DNA of 8,535 bases, taken from contig CAMLHP010000091.1 of assembly GCA_946479805.1 (NCBI GenBank), positions 1 through 8,535 of the forward strand, written 5' to 3'. Below, in pieces: positions 1 to 5,403 of this stretch (within the stretch, counting starts at the first letter, position 1; every line of letters starts with the position of its first letter). This stretch comes from an uncultured Gemmatimonadota bacterium (GTDB lineage Bacteria; Gemmatimonadota; Gemmatimonadetes; Gemmatimonadales; GWC2-71-9). The position numbers and the translations under genes were made by a program. Under the pieces are notes generated by a model, which was given only the letters and a program-made list of their open reading frames with translations, had not been told where the DNA came from and did no database searches.

Positions 1-134
1 TCCAGGGGCCAGGCATCGCCACAAGCATCTTGCCAGGTGATTCCGTACTCTTGCAGCATGTGGAAGGTTACAGCGCGCTCGTAGTTCTGCAGCGACGTGG
101 TTGCGTCCGTTCTAGCGCGGCGTTTGGCCCCCAT
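1..134 (-). CDS. Hypothetical protein, 5' part only (runs off left edge)
   Basis: An open frame reads on the minus strand from ATG at 134 to the window edge: 44 codons with no stop. It begins MGAKRRARTD and continues with a polar, aromatic-containing stretch that includes the run EYGITWQDACGD. A GGAGGA ribosome-binding sequence lies about 9 bases before the ATG (complement of 144-149). The N-terminus is basic and then amphipathic, with no signal peptide or membrane segment, so a soluble small protein is likely. I do not recognise the family. A second ATG at 141 on the same strand is in another frame and meets a stop after nine codons, so 134 is the better start. The frame is short and could be chance; the ribosome-binding site and the protein-like composition favour a real gene. 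Confidence 0.5.
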   Translation of the reverse strand, partial: MGAKRRARTDATTSLQNYERAVTFHMLQEYGITWQDACGDAWPL

Positions 135-230
135 CGGTCATGCTCCTCCGTGCGGTAGCTGCCTTCGGTCTGTGCGACATAATGCACCAGGTAGCAGGCG
201 GTTGCATAACCCTATTTACGCGCTGACCTC

Positions 231-289
231 GCCCCTTTCGCCCCGCTCAGGGTGACGAGCGCGGCCCCTTCGCTCCGCTCAGGGCGACG
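231..289. repeat. Two tandem copies of a REP-like intergenic repeat
   Basis: Two imperfect copies of a 26-27 base element lie at 231-257 and 264-289, separated by AGCGCG. They share the core CCGCTCAGGG followed by YGACG, and each starts GCCCCTT. Each copy has short inverted ends (CCCT ... AGGG), as in palindromic intergenic repeats. Similar CCCTTCG...CCGCTCAGGG elements are common between genes in many high-GC bacteria (general knowledge, not searched here). They lie in the 230-base non-coding stretch 135-364, between the divergent partial gene and the DUF3565 gene. I see no convincing sigma70 promoter in that stretch; a CATAAT at 178-183 has no good -35 partner. Confidence 0.6.
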
Positions 290-364
290 CCCTTACCGCC
301 TTGACCGCCTGACCGCTCTGGCCGACTGTTGCCGTTCCCGCTTTCACGCCGTTACCGTTAGCTC

Positions 365-607
365 ATGCAGCTCGACCTCCCCAACCGCGCCATCACCGGC
401 TTCCACCTCGACGACGAGGGCCAGTGGGTCGCCGAGCTGGACTGCGGCCACACCCAGCACATGCGCCACGACCCGCCCTGGCAGGTGCGCGAGTGGGTCA
501 CCTCCGAGGCTGGGCGCGCCGAGAAGATCGGCACCGAGATCCCCTGCCGCCTCTGTGGTGAAGCGCTCGCCACCGACCCCCATTCCCAGGACGAGAGTGA
601 CGACTGA
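365..607 (+). CDS. DUF3565 family protein (putative metal-binding)
   Basis: The 80-residue protein matches the DUF3565 pattern: an ITGFH-like opening, then WVAELDCGHTQHMRH and PPWQ, and a closing GTEIPCRLC. Conserved Cys27, His29, His32 and His35 together with Cys61 and Cys64 look like a small zinc- or iron-binding site (inferred from residue spacing). The family has no established biochemical role. There is no signal peptide, so the protein is probably cytoplasmic, and the length is normal for the family. No clear Shine-Dalgarno sequence precedes the ATG at 365, yet the conserved domain starts about ten residues in, so this start fits. Its last 11 bases overlap the GTG start of the next gene, suggesting co-transcription and possibly translational coupling. 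Confidence 0.82.
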   Translation: MQLDLPNRAITGFHLDDEGQWVAELDCGHTQHMRHDPPWQVREWVTSEAGRAEKIGTEIPCRLCGEALATDPHSQDESDD

Positions 608-1949
608 TCGCCGCACTTTCCTCGAATACAGCGCAGGCCTCGGCGTCGCCGCTGCGGGCCTCAGCTCCTGCGCCACCTCGGTCGCCGGCAGCGCGCCCGC
701 CGCGCCAGCAGCGGGCTATGCCTCGGGTTTCCGCGCCGCACCCATGCCCGTGGTTCGCATCGGCATGGTGGGCGTCGGCGGCATGGGCACGGTGCACCTC
801 GAGAACCTGCTCGCCATCGAGGGGGTCGAGATCCGCGCCATCTGCGACATAGTCCCCGAGAAGGTCACCGCCGCACAGGAAAAGGTCGCGAAGGCCGGTC
901 AGCCCCGTCCCACCGGCTACTCCCGCGGCGAGCTCGACTTCCAGCGGATGATCGACTCCGAGGAACTCGACCTGGTCTACAGTGCCACTCCCTGGGAATG
1001 GCACGTGCCGGCCTGCATCTACGCCATGGAGAACGGCAAGCACGCCATCACCGAAGTGCCGGCGGCCTACACCGTGGATGATTGCTGGAAGCTGGTGGAG
1101 ACCGCCGAACGACAGCAGAAGCACTGTATCATGATGGAGAACTGCTGCTACGACCGGCTCGAGATGCTGATGCTCCACCTCACCCGTATCGGCATGCTGG
1201 GCGAGCTGCTCCACGCCGAGTGTGGCTATCTCCACGACCTGCGTGAGCTGGAGTTCTCGCATGAGGGCGAGGGGCTCTGGCGCCGGTTCCACGCCATGGA
1301 ACGGAACGGCAACCTCTACCCCACCCATGGCCTCGGCCCCATCTCCCAGTGCCTCGGCATCAATCGCGGCAACCAGTTCGACTTCCTGGTGTCGATGAGC
1401 TCCAAGGCACGCGGCATGGAACTGTTTGCCACGGAACACTTCCCGTCCGACGACCCGCGACGGGCCGAACGCTTCGTCTTGGGCGATGTCAACGTTTCGC
1501 TCATTCGGACCGTGAATGGCGAGTCGATCTACCTCACCCACAACGTCCACAGCCCCCGGCCCTACAGCCGGGATCTGATGCTGCAGGGAACCAGGGGACT
1601 GGTGCAGGGATGGCCCAGCCGGGTGCATGTCGAGGGCACCAGCAAGGCGCACACGTGGGATGACGCGGCGAAGTGGTATGAAACCCACGAGCACCCGTTC
1701 TGGAAATCAGAACAGGTGAGGCAGGCGTCACGCGGTCATGGCGGGATGGATTTCCTGGAGGATTACCGGCTCATCAGCTGCCTTCGCGCCGGCGAGCCGA
1801 CCGACCAGGACGTCTACGACGCGGCGGCGTGGAGCGTCGTCGGCCCGCTGAGCGAGCGTTCGGTCGCATCAGCCGGCCGACCGCAGGACGTGCCCGACTT
1901 CACCCGTGGCGGCTGGAAGTCGCGGGAGCCGCTGGGGATAATCGAGTAA
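597..1949 (+). CDS. GH109-family glycosidase (Gfo/Idh/MocA fold), Tat lipoprotein
   Basis: The 450-residue protein belongs to glycoside hydrolase family 109, whose founding member is an alpha-N-acetylgalactosaminidase that uses tightly bound NAD in a redox elimination/addition mechanism. The N-terminus carries a Tat motif (RRTFL at 5-9), a hydrophobic stretch and a lipobox LSSC with Cys25, so it is probably exported folded and lipid-anchored. The NAD-binding GVGGMG is at 59-64, EVP (in place of EKP) at 153-155, ENCCYDR at 181-187, YPTHG at 241-245 and HGGMD at 381-385. Tyr185, Tyr241 and His244 correspond by pattern to active-site Tyr179, Tyr225 and His228 of the Elizabethkingia enzyme. I chose GTG 597 because AGGA at 588-591 precedes it by 5 bases and the Tat motif follows at once. 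Longer in-frame extensions to 252 read through the DUF3565 gene and are not believable. The family is sure; exact sugar specificity is not, because many GH109-like proteins are uncharacterised. Confidence 0.9.
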   Translation: MTTDRRTFLEYSAGLGVAAAGLSSCATSVAGSAPAAPAAGYASGFRAAPMPVVRIGMVGVGGMGTVHLENLLAIEGVEIRAICDIVPEKVTAAQEKVAKAGQPRPTGYSRGELDFQRMIDSEELDLVYSATPWEWHVPACIYAMENGKHAITEVPAAYTVDDCWKLVETAERQQKHCIMMENCCYDRLEMLMLHLTRIGMLGELLHAECGYLHDLRELEFSHEGEGLWRRFHAMERNGNLYPTHGLGPISQCLGINRGNQFDFLVSMSSKARGMELFATEHFPSDDPRRAERFVLGDVNVSLIRTVNGESIYLTHNVHSPRPYSRDLMLQGTRGLVQGWPSRVHVEGTSKAHTWDDAAKWYETHEHPFWKSEQVRQASRGHGGMDFLEDYRLISCLRAGEPTDQDVYDAAAWSVVGPLSERSVASAGRPQDVPDFTRGGWKSREPLGIIE

Positions 1950-1967
1950 ACTCCGCCATTCTGGGCG

Positions 1968-2654
1968 TCAGCGCTCCAGCGAGCTCACCGCGCTCTGCGA
2001 CTCAAGCAGCTGGATCTGGCGGTCCGCAAGCTCCTTGCGGCGGTCAGCCACTGCCCTCTGCTTCTCGGCCGTATCCTTCTGCGCTTCGAGAACCCGGCGA
2101 GTCTGGCGCACCACGTTCTCCGACTCGCGGCCCACGCGGGTGGAATCCTCCAGCACCTGGGTGCGCCACTTTTCCTTCTCGTCCAGCAGCCGCTGGCTCT
2201 GTTCCGCCACCCGCCTCAGTGAGCGCGCCTCTTCCCGCCGAGCCTCGGCGAGCTTGATCGCAGCATCCGCCACGTCCCGCTCACGCTCCTGCATGCGAAG
2301 CCGCACTTCGAGTGCGCCCCGCTGGCGCTCGAGCTCGAGACGGTCGCCTTCGCGCTTCTCCTTCTTCGCTAGGTCGAGTCCGCGCTTGGCGGTCTCCAGC
2401 TGCGACTTCCGGATGTCGATCCGTGCCTCGGCGCGGCTCTTGTCGGTCTTGGCCCGGTCAATTGCGGCGGACGCCTGAGACTCGAGGTCGCTGGCATGGT
2501 CCAGATCGGACCGGAGCTCGGCCGAGGTGCCAACCAGGATCACCGGTTCCAGGGCGTCGCCGCTCATCGCCCTCTGGGCACTGGCGGGCAGGACCACCCA
2601 CAGGAGCAGAACTGCCTGCGCAAGCGCGATACGCGCCACGTTGGGGGAACGCAT
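1968..2654 (-). CDS. Exported coiled-coil protein, function unknown
   Basis: The 228-residue protein starts with a classical signal peptide: Arg2 and Arg8, a hydrophobic core at about 9-22 and an ASA cleavage site after residue 26. From about residue 50 to the end it is almost wholly charged and helical, rich in Glu, Arg, Lys, Ala and Leu with no proline, which predicts one long periplasmic coiled coil. No enzymatic motif is visible. A strong AAGGAG sequence lies 6 bases before the ATG at 2654, which fixes the start. The gene converges on the GH109 gene with an 18-base gap and diverges from the DUF481 barrel gene. Long coiled coils of this kind can act as periplasmic spacers or partners of envelope machines (inference only). 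I cannot name a family. Confidence 0.8.
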   Translation of the reverse strand: MRSPNVARIALAQAVLLLWVVLPASAQRAMSGDALEPVILVGTSAELRSDLDHASDLESQASAAIDRAKTDKSRAEARIDIRKSQLETAKRGLDLAKKEKREGDRLELERQRGALEVRLRMQERERDVADAAIKLAEARREEARSLRRVAEQSQRLLDEKEKWRTQVLEDSTRVGRESENVVRQTRRVLEAQKDTAEKQRAVADRRKELADRQIQLLESQSAVSSLER

Positions 2655-2742
2655 GGGAACTCCTTGACAGCCGGTCAGTTAATGGGCGCTCCGGGGTCGT
2701 ACCTATACCCGGTAGCGTGCCACTATTTTAACCCCGAATCCG

Positions 2743-2760
2743 GGCGCTCACGAGAGCGCC
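2743..2760. promoter_or_regulatory. Perfect hairpin in the leader of the DUF481 gene
   Basis: GGCGCTC (2743-2749) and GAGCGCC (2754-2760) form a 7-bp inverted repeat around the loop ACGA. It ends 14 bases before the GGAG ribosome-binding site of the DUF481 gene. It sits in the 132-base divergent region and could be a leader hairpin or a dyad operator; there is no T tract, so it is not a terminator. The same octamer GGGCGCTC also occurs at 2684-2691 in this gap. I found no well-matched -35/-10 pair in the gap. A TTGACA at 2664-2669 has no -10 at the right distance. Confidence 0.35.
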
Positions 2761-2786
2761 GCACAGCCCCAACCCGGAGTTTCGTG

Positions 2787-3521
2787 ATGGGACGCAACCT
2801 TGCTGCGGTCATCTCACTCGCACTTGTCATGGCCGCCAGGCCGGCTGCGGCGCAGGACGCGCCACCCGAGCAGCTCACGACCTCGGTCAACCTCGGCCTC
2901 GTGAACGTGGCCGGCAATACCCGGTTCACCACTCTCTCGGGAGACGAGCGGCTGGAGTACATCACCCTCGATTCGCTCTGGCGTTTCGGCCAGTCGTTCG
3001 CAGCGGTCTATGGCCGGAACGAGGACTCGACTACAGCAAGTTCCTACAAGCTCAACGGCCGAGTTGACAGGACGCTGGGCAGCAGGCTGTCGGCGTTTGC
3101 CGGCGCCGGCTGGGAACGCAATCGCTTCGCCGGCATTTCCCGCCGGTTCGAGGAGATCGTGGGTCTCGCGTACCAGGTGCTGGCGCTCGAGCGCGACGAG
3201 CTCAGGCTGGAGGCCGGCGCCGCGTTCAACCAGCAGAAGAGCATCGCCGGAATCTCGGACAATTTCGTGGCAGCGCGGGGCGCGGGGTCGTACAAGCATC
3301 ACTTCAATGCGACGGCGTACTTCCTCCAGCTGGCCGAGTTCCTCCCCAATCTCGACAACGGTGATGACCTGAGGATCAATACCGAGTCGGCGCTGGTGGC
3401 GCCGCTGTCGAAGGCCATCGCGCTCAAGCTGTCTTATGCCATCAAGTTCGACAACCTGCCCGAGCCGGGCTTCGAGAAGACAGACAGGATTTTCACCTCA
3501 GGCATCCAGGTCACGTTCTGA
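2787..3521 (+). CDS. DUF481-type outer-membrane beta-barrel protein
   Basis: The 244-residue protein has a signal peptide (Arg3, hydrophobic core 5-17, cleavage at AAA|QD after residue 22). The mature part resembles DUF481/YdiY-type proteins: a first strand of the form SVNLGLVNVAGNTR, alternating hydrophobic/polar strands with aromatic girdles, a FAGAGWERNRFAGISRR segment, and a terminal Phe after IQVT, the usual beta-barrel assembly signal. It probably forms a small outer-membrane barrel; the physiological role of the family is not settled. I chose ATG 2787 because GGAG at 2775-2778 precedes it by 8 bases and the signal peptide begins there. The frame stays open back to 2496, but that part overlaps the divergent gene and is not protein-like. 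A GTG directly before it at 2784 is an alternative start. Confidence 0.82.
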   Translation: MGRNLAAVISLALVMAARPAAAQDAPPEQLTTSVNLGLVNVAGNTRFTTLSGDERLEYITLDSLWRFGQSFAAVYGRNEDSTTASSYKLNGRVDRTLGSRLSAFAGAGWERNRFAGISRRFEEIVGLAYQVLALERDELRLEAGAAFNQQKSIAGISDNFVAARGAGSYKHHFNATAYFLQLAEFLPNLDNGDDLRINTESALVAPLSKAIALKLSYAIKFDNLPEPGFEKTDRIFTSGIQVTF

Positions 3522-3536
3522 GGGGGTAGCCATCCC

Positions 3537-3558
3537 GTTGTCCCTGAAAGGGGACAAC
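3537..3558 (+). terminator. Hairpin 3' of the DUF481 gene, possible weak terminator
   Basis: GTTGTCCC (3537-3544) and GGGACAAC (3551-3558) are perfect 8-bp inverted arms around the loop TGAAAG, beginning 16 bases after the DUF481 stop. The right arm is followed by AAGGGGG rather than a T tract, so it is not a classical intrinsic terminator. It could instead protect the 3' end, act with Rho, or be an operator upstream of the next promoter. Confidence 0.4.
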
Positions 3559-3573
3559 AAGGGGGCCCGCCCC

Positions 3574-3602
3574 TTTACGAAACGCCCGCCGGGCTGCATA
3601 GT
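3574..3602 (+). promoter_or_regulatory. Candidate sigma70-type promoter for the GlsB-like gene
   Basis: TTTACG (3574-3579) and CATAGT (3597-3602) are separated by exactly 17 bp, each matching the consensus at 4 of 6 positions. Transcription would start near 3609 and give a leader of about 30 bases ending in the GGAGG ribosome-binding site. The spacer contains an 11-base palindrome GCCCGCCGGGC (3584-3594) that could be an operator (inference). The matches are moderate and the region is GC-rich. Confidence 0.35.
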
Positions 3603-3638
3603 GAAGGACGGATTGGACACCCCTCTTCTGGAGGCGAT

Positions 3639-3896
3639 ATGGACCTGCTGATGACGCTCCTGATCGGTCTCATCGTCGGTGCACTGGCCAAGTTCCTGAT
3701 GCCCGGCGATGATCCAGGTGGGATCATCATTACTATCATCCTGGGCATTGCCGGCGCGTTTGTCGCAAAGCTGATTGGCGGGGCGCTGGGATGGTATGGA
3801 GAAGGCGACGCGGCCGGCTGGATCATGTCCGTGCTCGGCGCAATGCTCCTGCTGTTCATCTACCGCATGATCAAGAGGAAGCGGCCTGCAGCCTGA
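3639..3896 (+). CDS. GlsB/YeaQ/YmgE-family stress-response membrane protein
   Basis: The 85-residue protein has the form of the transglycosylase-associated (GlsB/YeaQ/YmgE) family of small inner-membrane proteins. There are three hydrophobic segments at about 2-20, 28-48 and 58-77, with glycine-rich turns and a basic tail RKRPAA. The segments LIVGALAKFLMPGDDPGG and ILGIAGAFVAKLIGG are typical: a PG-containing loop after the first helix, then a G-rich second helix. Members are often induced by stress or in stationary phase; the molecular role is unknown. GGAGG at 3630-3634 lies 4 bases before the ATG, so the start is secure though the spacing is short. The gene appears to be a single transcription unit with its own promoter and a strong terminator. 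Confidence 0.9.
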   Translation: MDLLMTLLIGLIVGALAKFLMPGDDPGGIIITIILGIAGAFVAKLIGGALGWYGEGDAAGWIMSVLGAMLLLFIYRMIKRKRPAA

Positions 3897-3916
3897 CGCT
3901 GGTTTTCACAAACAAG

Positions 3917-3946
3917 GCGGGCGGCGAGGAACTTCTCGCCGCCCGC
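3917..3946. terminator. Strong bidirectional intrinsic terminator
   Basis: A perfect 12-bp stem (GCGGGCGGCGAG at 3917-3928 with its complement at 3935-3946) encloses the loop GAACTT. On the plus strand it is followed by TTCGTTTCT; on the minus strand it is followed by CTTGTTTGTG. It lies between the convergent GlsB-like gene and dodecin gene, so it probably ends both transcripts. Confidence 0.85.
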
Positions 3947-3967
3947 TTCGTTTCTACCAGAGAAGCG

Positions 3968-4171
3968 TCAGTCGTTGAGCACGAAGGTCAGCTTCAGTAC
4001 CACGCGGTACATCGTGATCTTCCCGTTCTCGACATCACACTTCATGGACTTGACCCAGCAGCCCTTGACCTCCTTGACGGTCTTGCTGGCGCGGGACACG
4101 CCCTTGACGATGGCATCCTCGAAACTCTTGGGCGAGTTGGATGACACCTCGATGATCTTGGCAACGCCCAC
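3968..4171 (-). CDS. Dodecin family flavin-binding protein
   Basis: The 67-residue protein is a dodecin, a small protein that assembles into a hollow dodecamer which stores or buffers flavins (FMN or riboflavin) in the cytoplasm. The dodecin signs are the opening KIIEVSSNSPKSFEDAI, the helix ending in ASKTVKEVKG, Trp39 (the residue that stacks on the flavin in known dodecins), and the closing strands NGKITMYRVVLKLTF. Length is normal. The start codon is GTG at 4171, with AAAGGAGG ending 5 bases before it, an almost perfect ribosome-binding site that suggests high expression. It is the last gene of a three-gene minus-strand operon, 18 bases after the lipoprotein stop, and is followed by the strong terminator at 3917-3946. 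Confidence 0.93.
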   Translation of the reverse strand: MGVAKIIEVSSNSPKSFEDAIVKGVSRASKTVKEVKGCWVKSMKCDVENGKITMYRVVLKLTFVLND

Positions 4172-4189
4172 TACGGCCTCCTTTGGGGG

Positions 4190-4651
4190 TTAGCGCACTT
4201 CGAAGTCGCGCGACCCGGCCGATGCGCCGTTTGCGAAGACCTCGACCTTGTAGGTTCCAGTGGGCCAGGCACTGGCTCTGGAAATGTGGAACTCGGTCAC
4301 CTCGTCTCCGGTGGGGCTGATGGACTGCGTGCTGGAATCGACCACGGCGGTCTGGCCATCCTGGGAATAGCTCCACACCGCCTTCATGGTGGCGGTGGCC
4401 GGAGCGCCCGAGGTCGCCACCGAGGCGTAGATGGTGTCGCGGGTGCCGAATGTGGTCATCGGCATGCTTACCCGCTTGTCCACGCCGATGGCCTTGCCCA
4501 ATTCGATGCCAGTTACACTGAGTGTGGTGGACGGCATCGCCATGGTGGTGTCGGCCCCACCGATGGTCGGGGCAGGTTCCTTCTTGCATCCAGTGGCGCC
4601 GACCAGCGCGATCAGGGCAGCCGCGCCAAGCATGCGTTGCAGGCGAATCAT
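4190..4651 (-). CDS. Predicted lipoprotein with Ig-like C-terminal domain
   Basis: The 153-residue protein begins MIRLQRMLG, then a hydrophobic stretch (8-18) and ATGC with Cys22, a slightly off-consensus lipobox, followed by KKEPAP. It is therefore a probable lipoprotein. A linker rich in Thr, Met and Pro follows to about residue 45. The rest (about 50-153) alternates beta strands and ends with TGTYKVEVFANGASAG, the usual last strands of an immunoglobulin-like or Bacterial-Ig fold. No catalytic motif is seen. I do not recognise a named family. ATG 4651 was chosen because the signal peptide starts there and GAGGAG lies about 9 bases upstream; the frame is open further upstream (to 4768), but that part overlaps the LysM gene. 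It is the middle gene between LysM and dodecin. Confidence 0.78.
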   Translation of the reverse strand: MIRLQRMLGAAALIALVGATGCKKEPAPTIGGADTTMAMPSTTLSVTGIELGKAIGVDKRVSMPMTTFGTRDTIYASVATSGAPATATMKAVWSYSQDGQTAVVDSSTQSISPTGDEVTEFHISRASAWPTGTYKVEVFANGASAGSRDFEVR

Positions 4652-4671
4652 CGTGTGCGTCTCCTCGCGGT

Positions 4672-4935
4672 TTACGCGTTCTCGTTGGGGATCTTGAGCA
4701 CCTGATCCGGATAGATGAGGTCTGGATCCTTGATGATGTCGCGGTTCGCCTCGAAGATGCGCCGCCATTTGGATGCATCGCCATACAGCGACTTGGCGAT
4801 CTTGGACAGGCTGTCACCCCGCTTCACTGTATAGGTCTGCTCCTCTGGGGTGGACTCCGGAGTCTCCCTGGCGGTCGAACTCGAGCCGCTCTGGACGTCC
4901 GAAAAGTCCGGCATTGGTTTTCTGAGGTCTGCCAT
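4672..4935 (-). CDS. Small LysM-domain protein
   Basis: The 87-residue protein has an acidic, Ser/Thr/Pro-rich N-terminal part (about 1-32) and one LysM domain (about 34-83). The domain starts TYTVKRGDSLSKIAKSLYG and ends with LIYPDQVLKIP. LysM domains bind N-acetylglucosamine-containing glycans such as peptidoglycan. The version with KWRRIFEANRDIIKDPDLIYPDQ is the kind found at the end of YgaU/Kbp (BON-LysM) proteins, here without a BON domain. No signal peptide is visible, so it is predicted to be cytoplasmic, as YgaU/Kbp is. AAGGAA precedes the ATG at 4935 by about 6 bases. The frame is open upstream to 5589, but that part runs through the promoter, the tandem repeat and the ATL gene on the other strand. 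It is the first gene of the operon with the lipoprotein and dodecin. Confidence 0.88.
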   Translation of the reverse strand: MADLRKPMPDFSDVQSGSSSTARETPESTPEEQTYTVKRGDSLSKIAKSLYGDASKWRRIFEANRDIIKDPDLIYPDQVLKIPNENA

Positions 4936-4975
4936 GGTTGTTCCTTGTTGGGGGATAAGAACACCCGGTCTGTTG

Positions 4976-5004
4976 GATATACCGGCCCGACAGCCCTGCG
5001 TCAA
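4976..5004 (-). promoter_or_regulatory. Sigma70-type promoter of the LysM-lipoprotein-dodecin operon
   Basis: On the minus strand TTGACG (complement of 4999-5004) and TATATC (complement of 4976-4981) are 17 bp apart. The -35 box matches consensus at 5 of 6 positions and the -10 at 4 of 6. The expected transcription start near 4969 leaves a leader of about 34 bases with the AAGGAA ribosome-binding sequence. It is the best promoter match in the window. Confidence 0.65.
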
Positions 5005-5047
5005 ATGTTGCACTGGGAACCGCGGGAGCGGGGTGATGGGGGTCACA

Positions 5048-5097
5048 GGACAGACGGACAGACGGACAGACGGACAGACGGATAGACGGATAGACGG
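5048..5097. repeat. 8-bp tandem repeat (GGAYAGAC, six copies) ending in the ATL start codon
   Basis: Six head-to-tail octamers fill 5048-5095: four GGACAGAC, then two GGATAGAC. A seventh partial unit GGAT supplies the A and T of the ATG at 5098. The run occupies the place where the ribosome-binding site should be, and only GACGG-type weak complements to the 16S tail are present. The first GGATAGAC unit also places a TAG (5083-5085) in frame upstream of the ATG. Copy-number change here would alter leader length in steps of 8 bases. Confidence 0.92.
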
Positions 5098-5403
5098 ATG
5101 AGCGGACATCAACGTATCTACAGCGTGGTCAGGCGGATACCGCGTGGCCGAGTTGCCACCTATGGTCAGGTGGCAGGCCTTGCAGGGCTGTCTGGTCATG
5201 CGCGGCAGGTGGGATATGCGCTTCACGCGCTGCCGTCCCACTCCCGAGTTCCCTGGCACCGGGTGATAAATGCCAGGGGCGAAGTGAGTCCCCGCGCCAA
5301 CGGGGAACGATTGACCCAGCAGATGCTGCTTGAGGACGAGGGTGTCGAATTCGACGCCCGTGGTCGGCTCAAGCTGAAGCGTTTTCAATGGAGACCACGA
5401 TGA
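5098..5403 (+). CDS. atl: Alkyltransferase-like (ATL) DNA damage recognition protein
   Basis: The 101-residue protein matches the DNA-binding domain of O6-alkylguanine-DNA alkyltransferases but has PWHRV (52-56) where MGMT/Ogt have PCHRV. Trp53 thus replaces the alkyl-acceptor Cys, the mark of ATL proteins such as E. coli YbaZ. ATLs bind O6-alkylguanine, flip it out, and hand the lesion to nucleotide excision repair without removing the alkyl group. The expected residues are present: GRVATYGQVA with Tyr22, ARQVGYAL with the probable arginine finger Arg36, and VINARGEVS after the active-site loop. Length is normal for the family. The ATG lies at the end of the octamer repeat and has no good ribosome-binding site; an in-frame TAG at 5083 rules out a longer protein. 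Its stop overlaps the start of the following DinB gene (ATGA), so the two are probably co-transcribed. Confidence 0.92.
   Translation: MSGHQRIYSVVRRIPRGRVATYGQVAGLAGLSGHARQVGYALHALPSHSRVPWHRVINARGEVSPRANGERLTQQMLLEDEGVEFDARGRLKLKRFQWRPR

Noticed and set aside
252..596. In-frame extension of the GH109 gene upstream to 252
   Set aside because: It runs through the REP-like repeat and the DUF3565 gene, and the translation is Ser/Pro/Arg-rich noise; GTG 597 has a ribosome-binding site and starts the Tat signal.
498..1694. 398-codon open frame on the minus strand opposite the GH109 gene
   Set aside because: The plus-strand frame matches GH109 over its full length; the minus frame has low-complexity Gly/His/Ala-rich sequence typical of antisense frames in GC-rich genes.
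2035..2478. 147-codon plus-strand frame rich in Ser and Arg
   Set aside because: It is the antisense of the coiled-coil gene; its composition follows from the Glu/Arg-rich codons on the other strand.
2664..2669. Exact TTGACA considered as the -35 box of the DUF481 gene
   Set aside because: The position 17 bp downstream reads CGCTCC, with no -10-like hexamer at 16-18 bp; it also overlaps the ribosome-binding region of the divergent gene.
5048..5097. Octamer run considered as a CRISPR fragment or as a coding repeat with frameshift phase variation
   Set aside because: Units are 8 bp with no spacers. An in-frame TAG at 5083 separates the repeat from the ATL coding frame, so copy number cannot switch the protein's frame.
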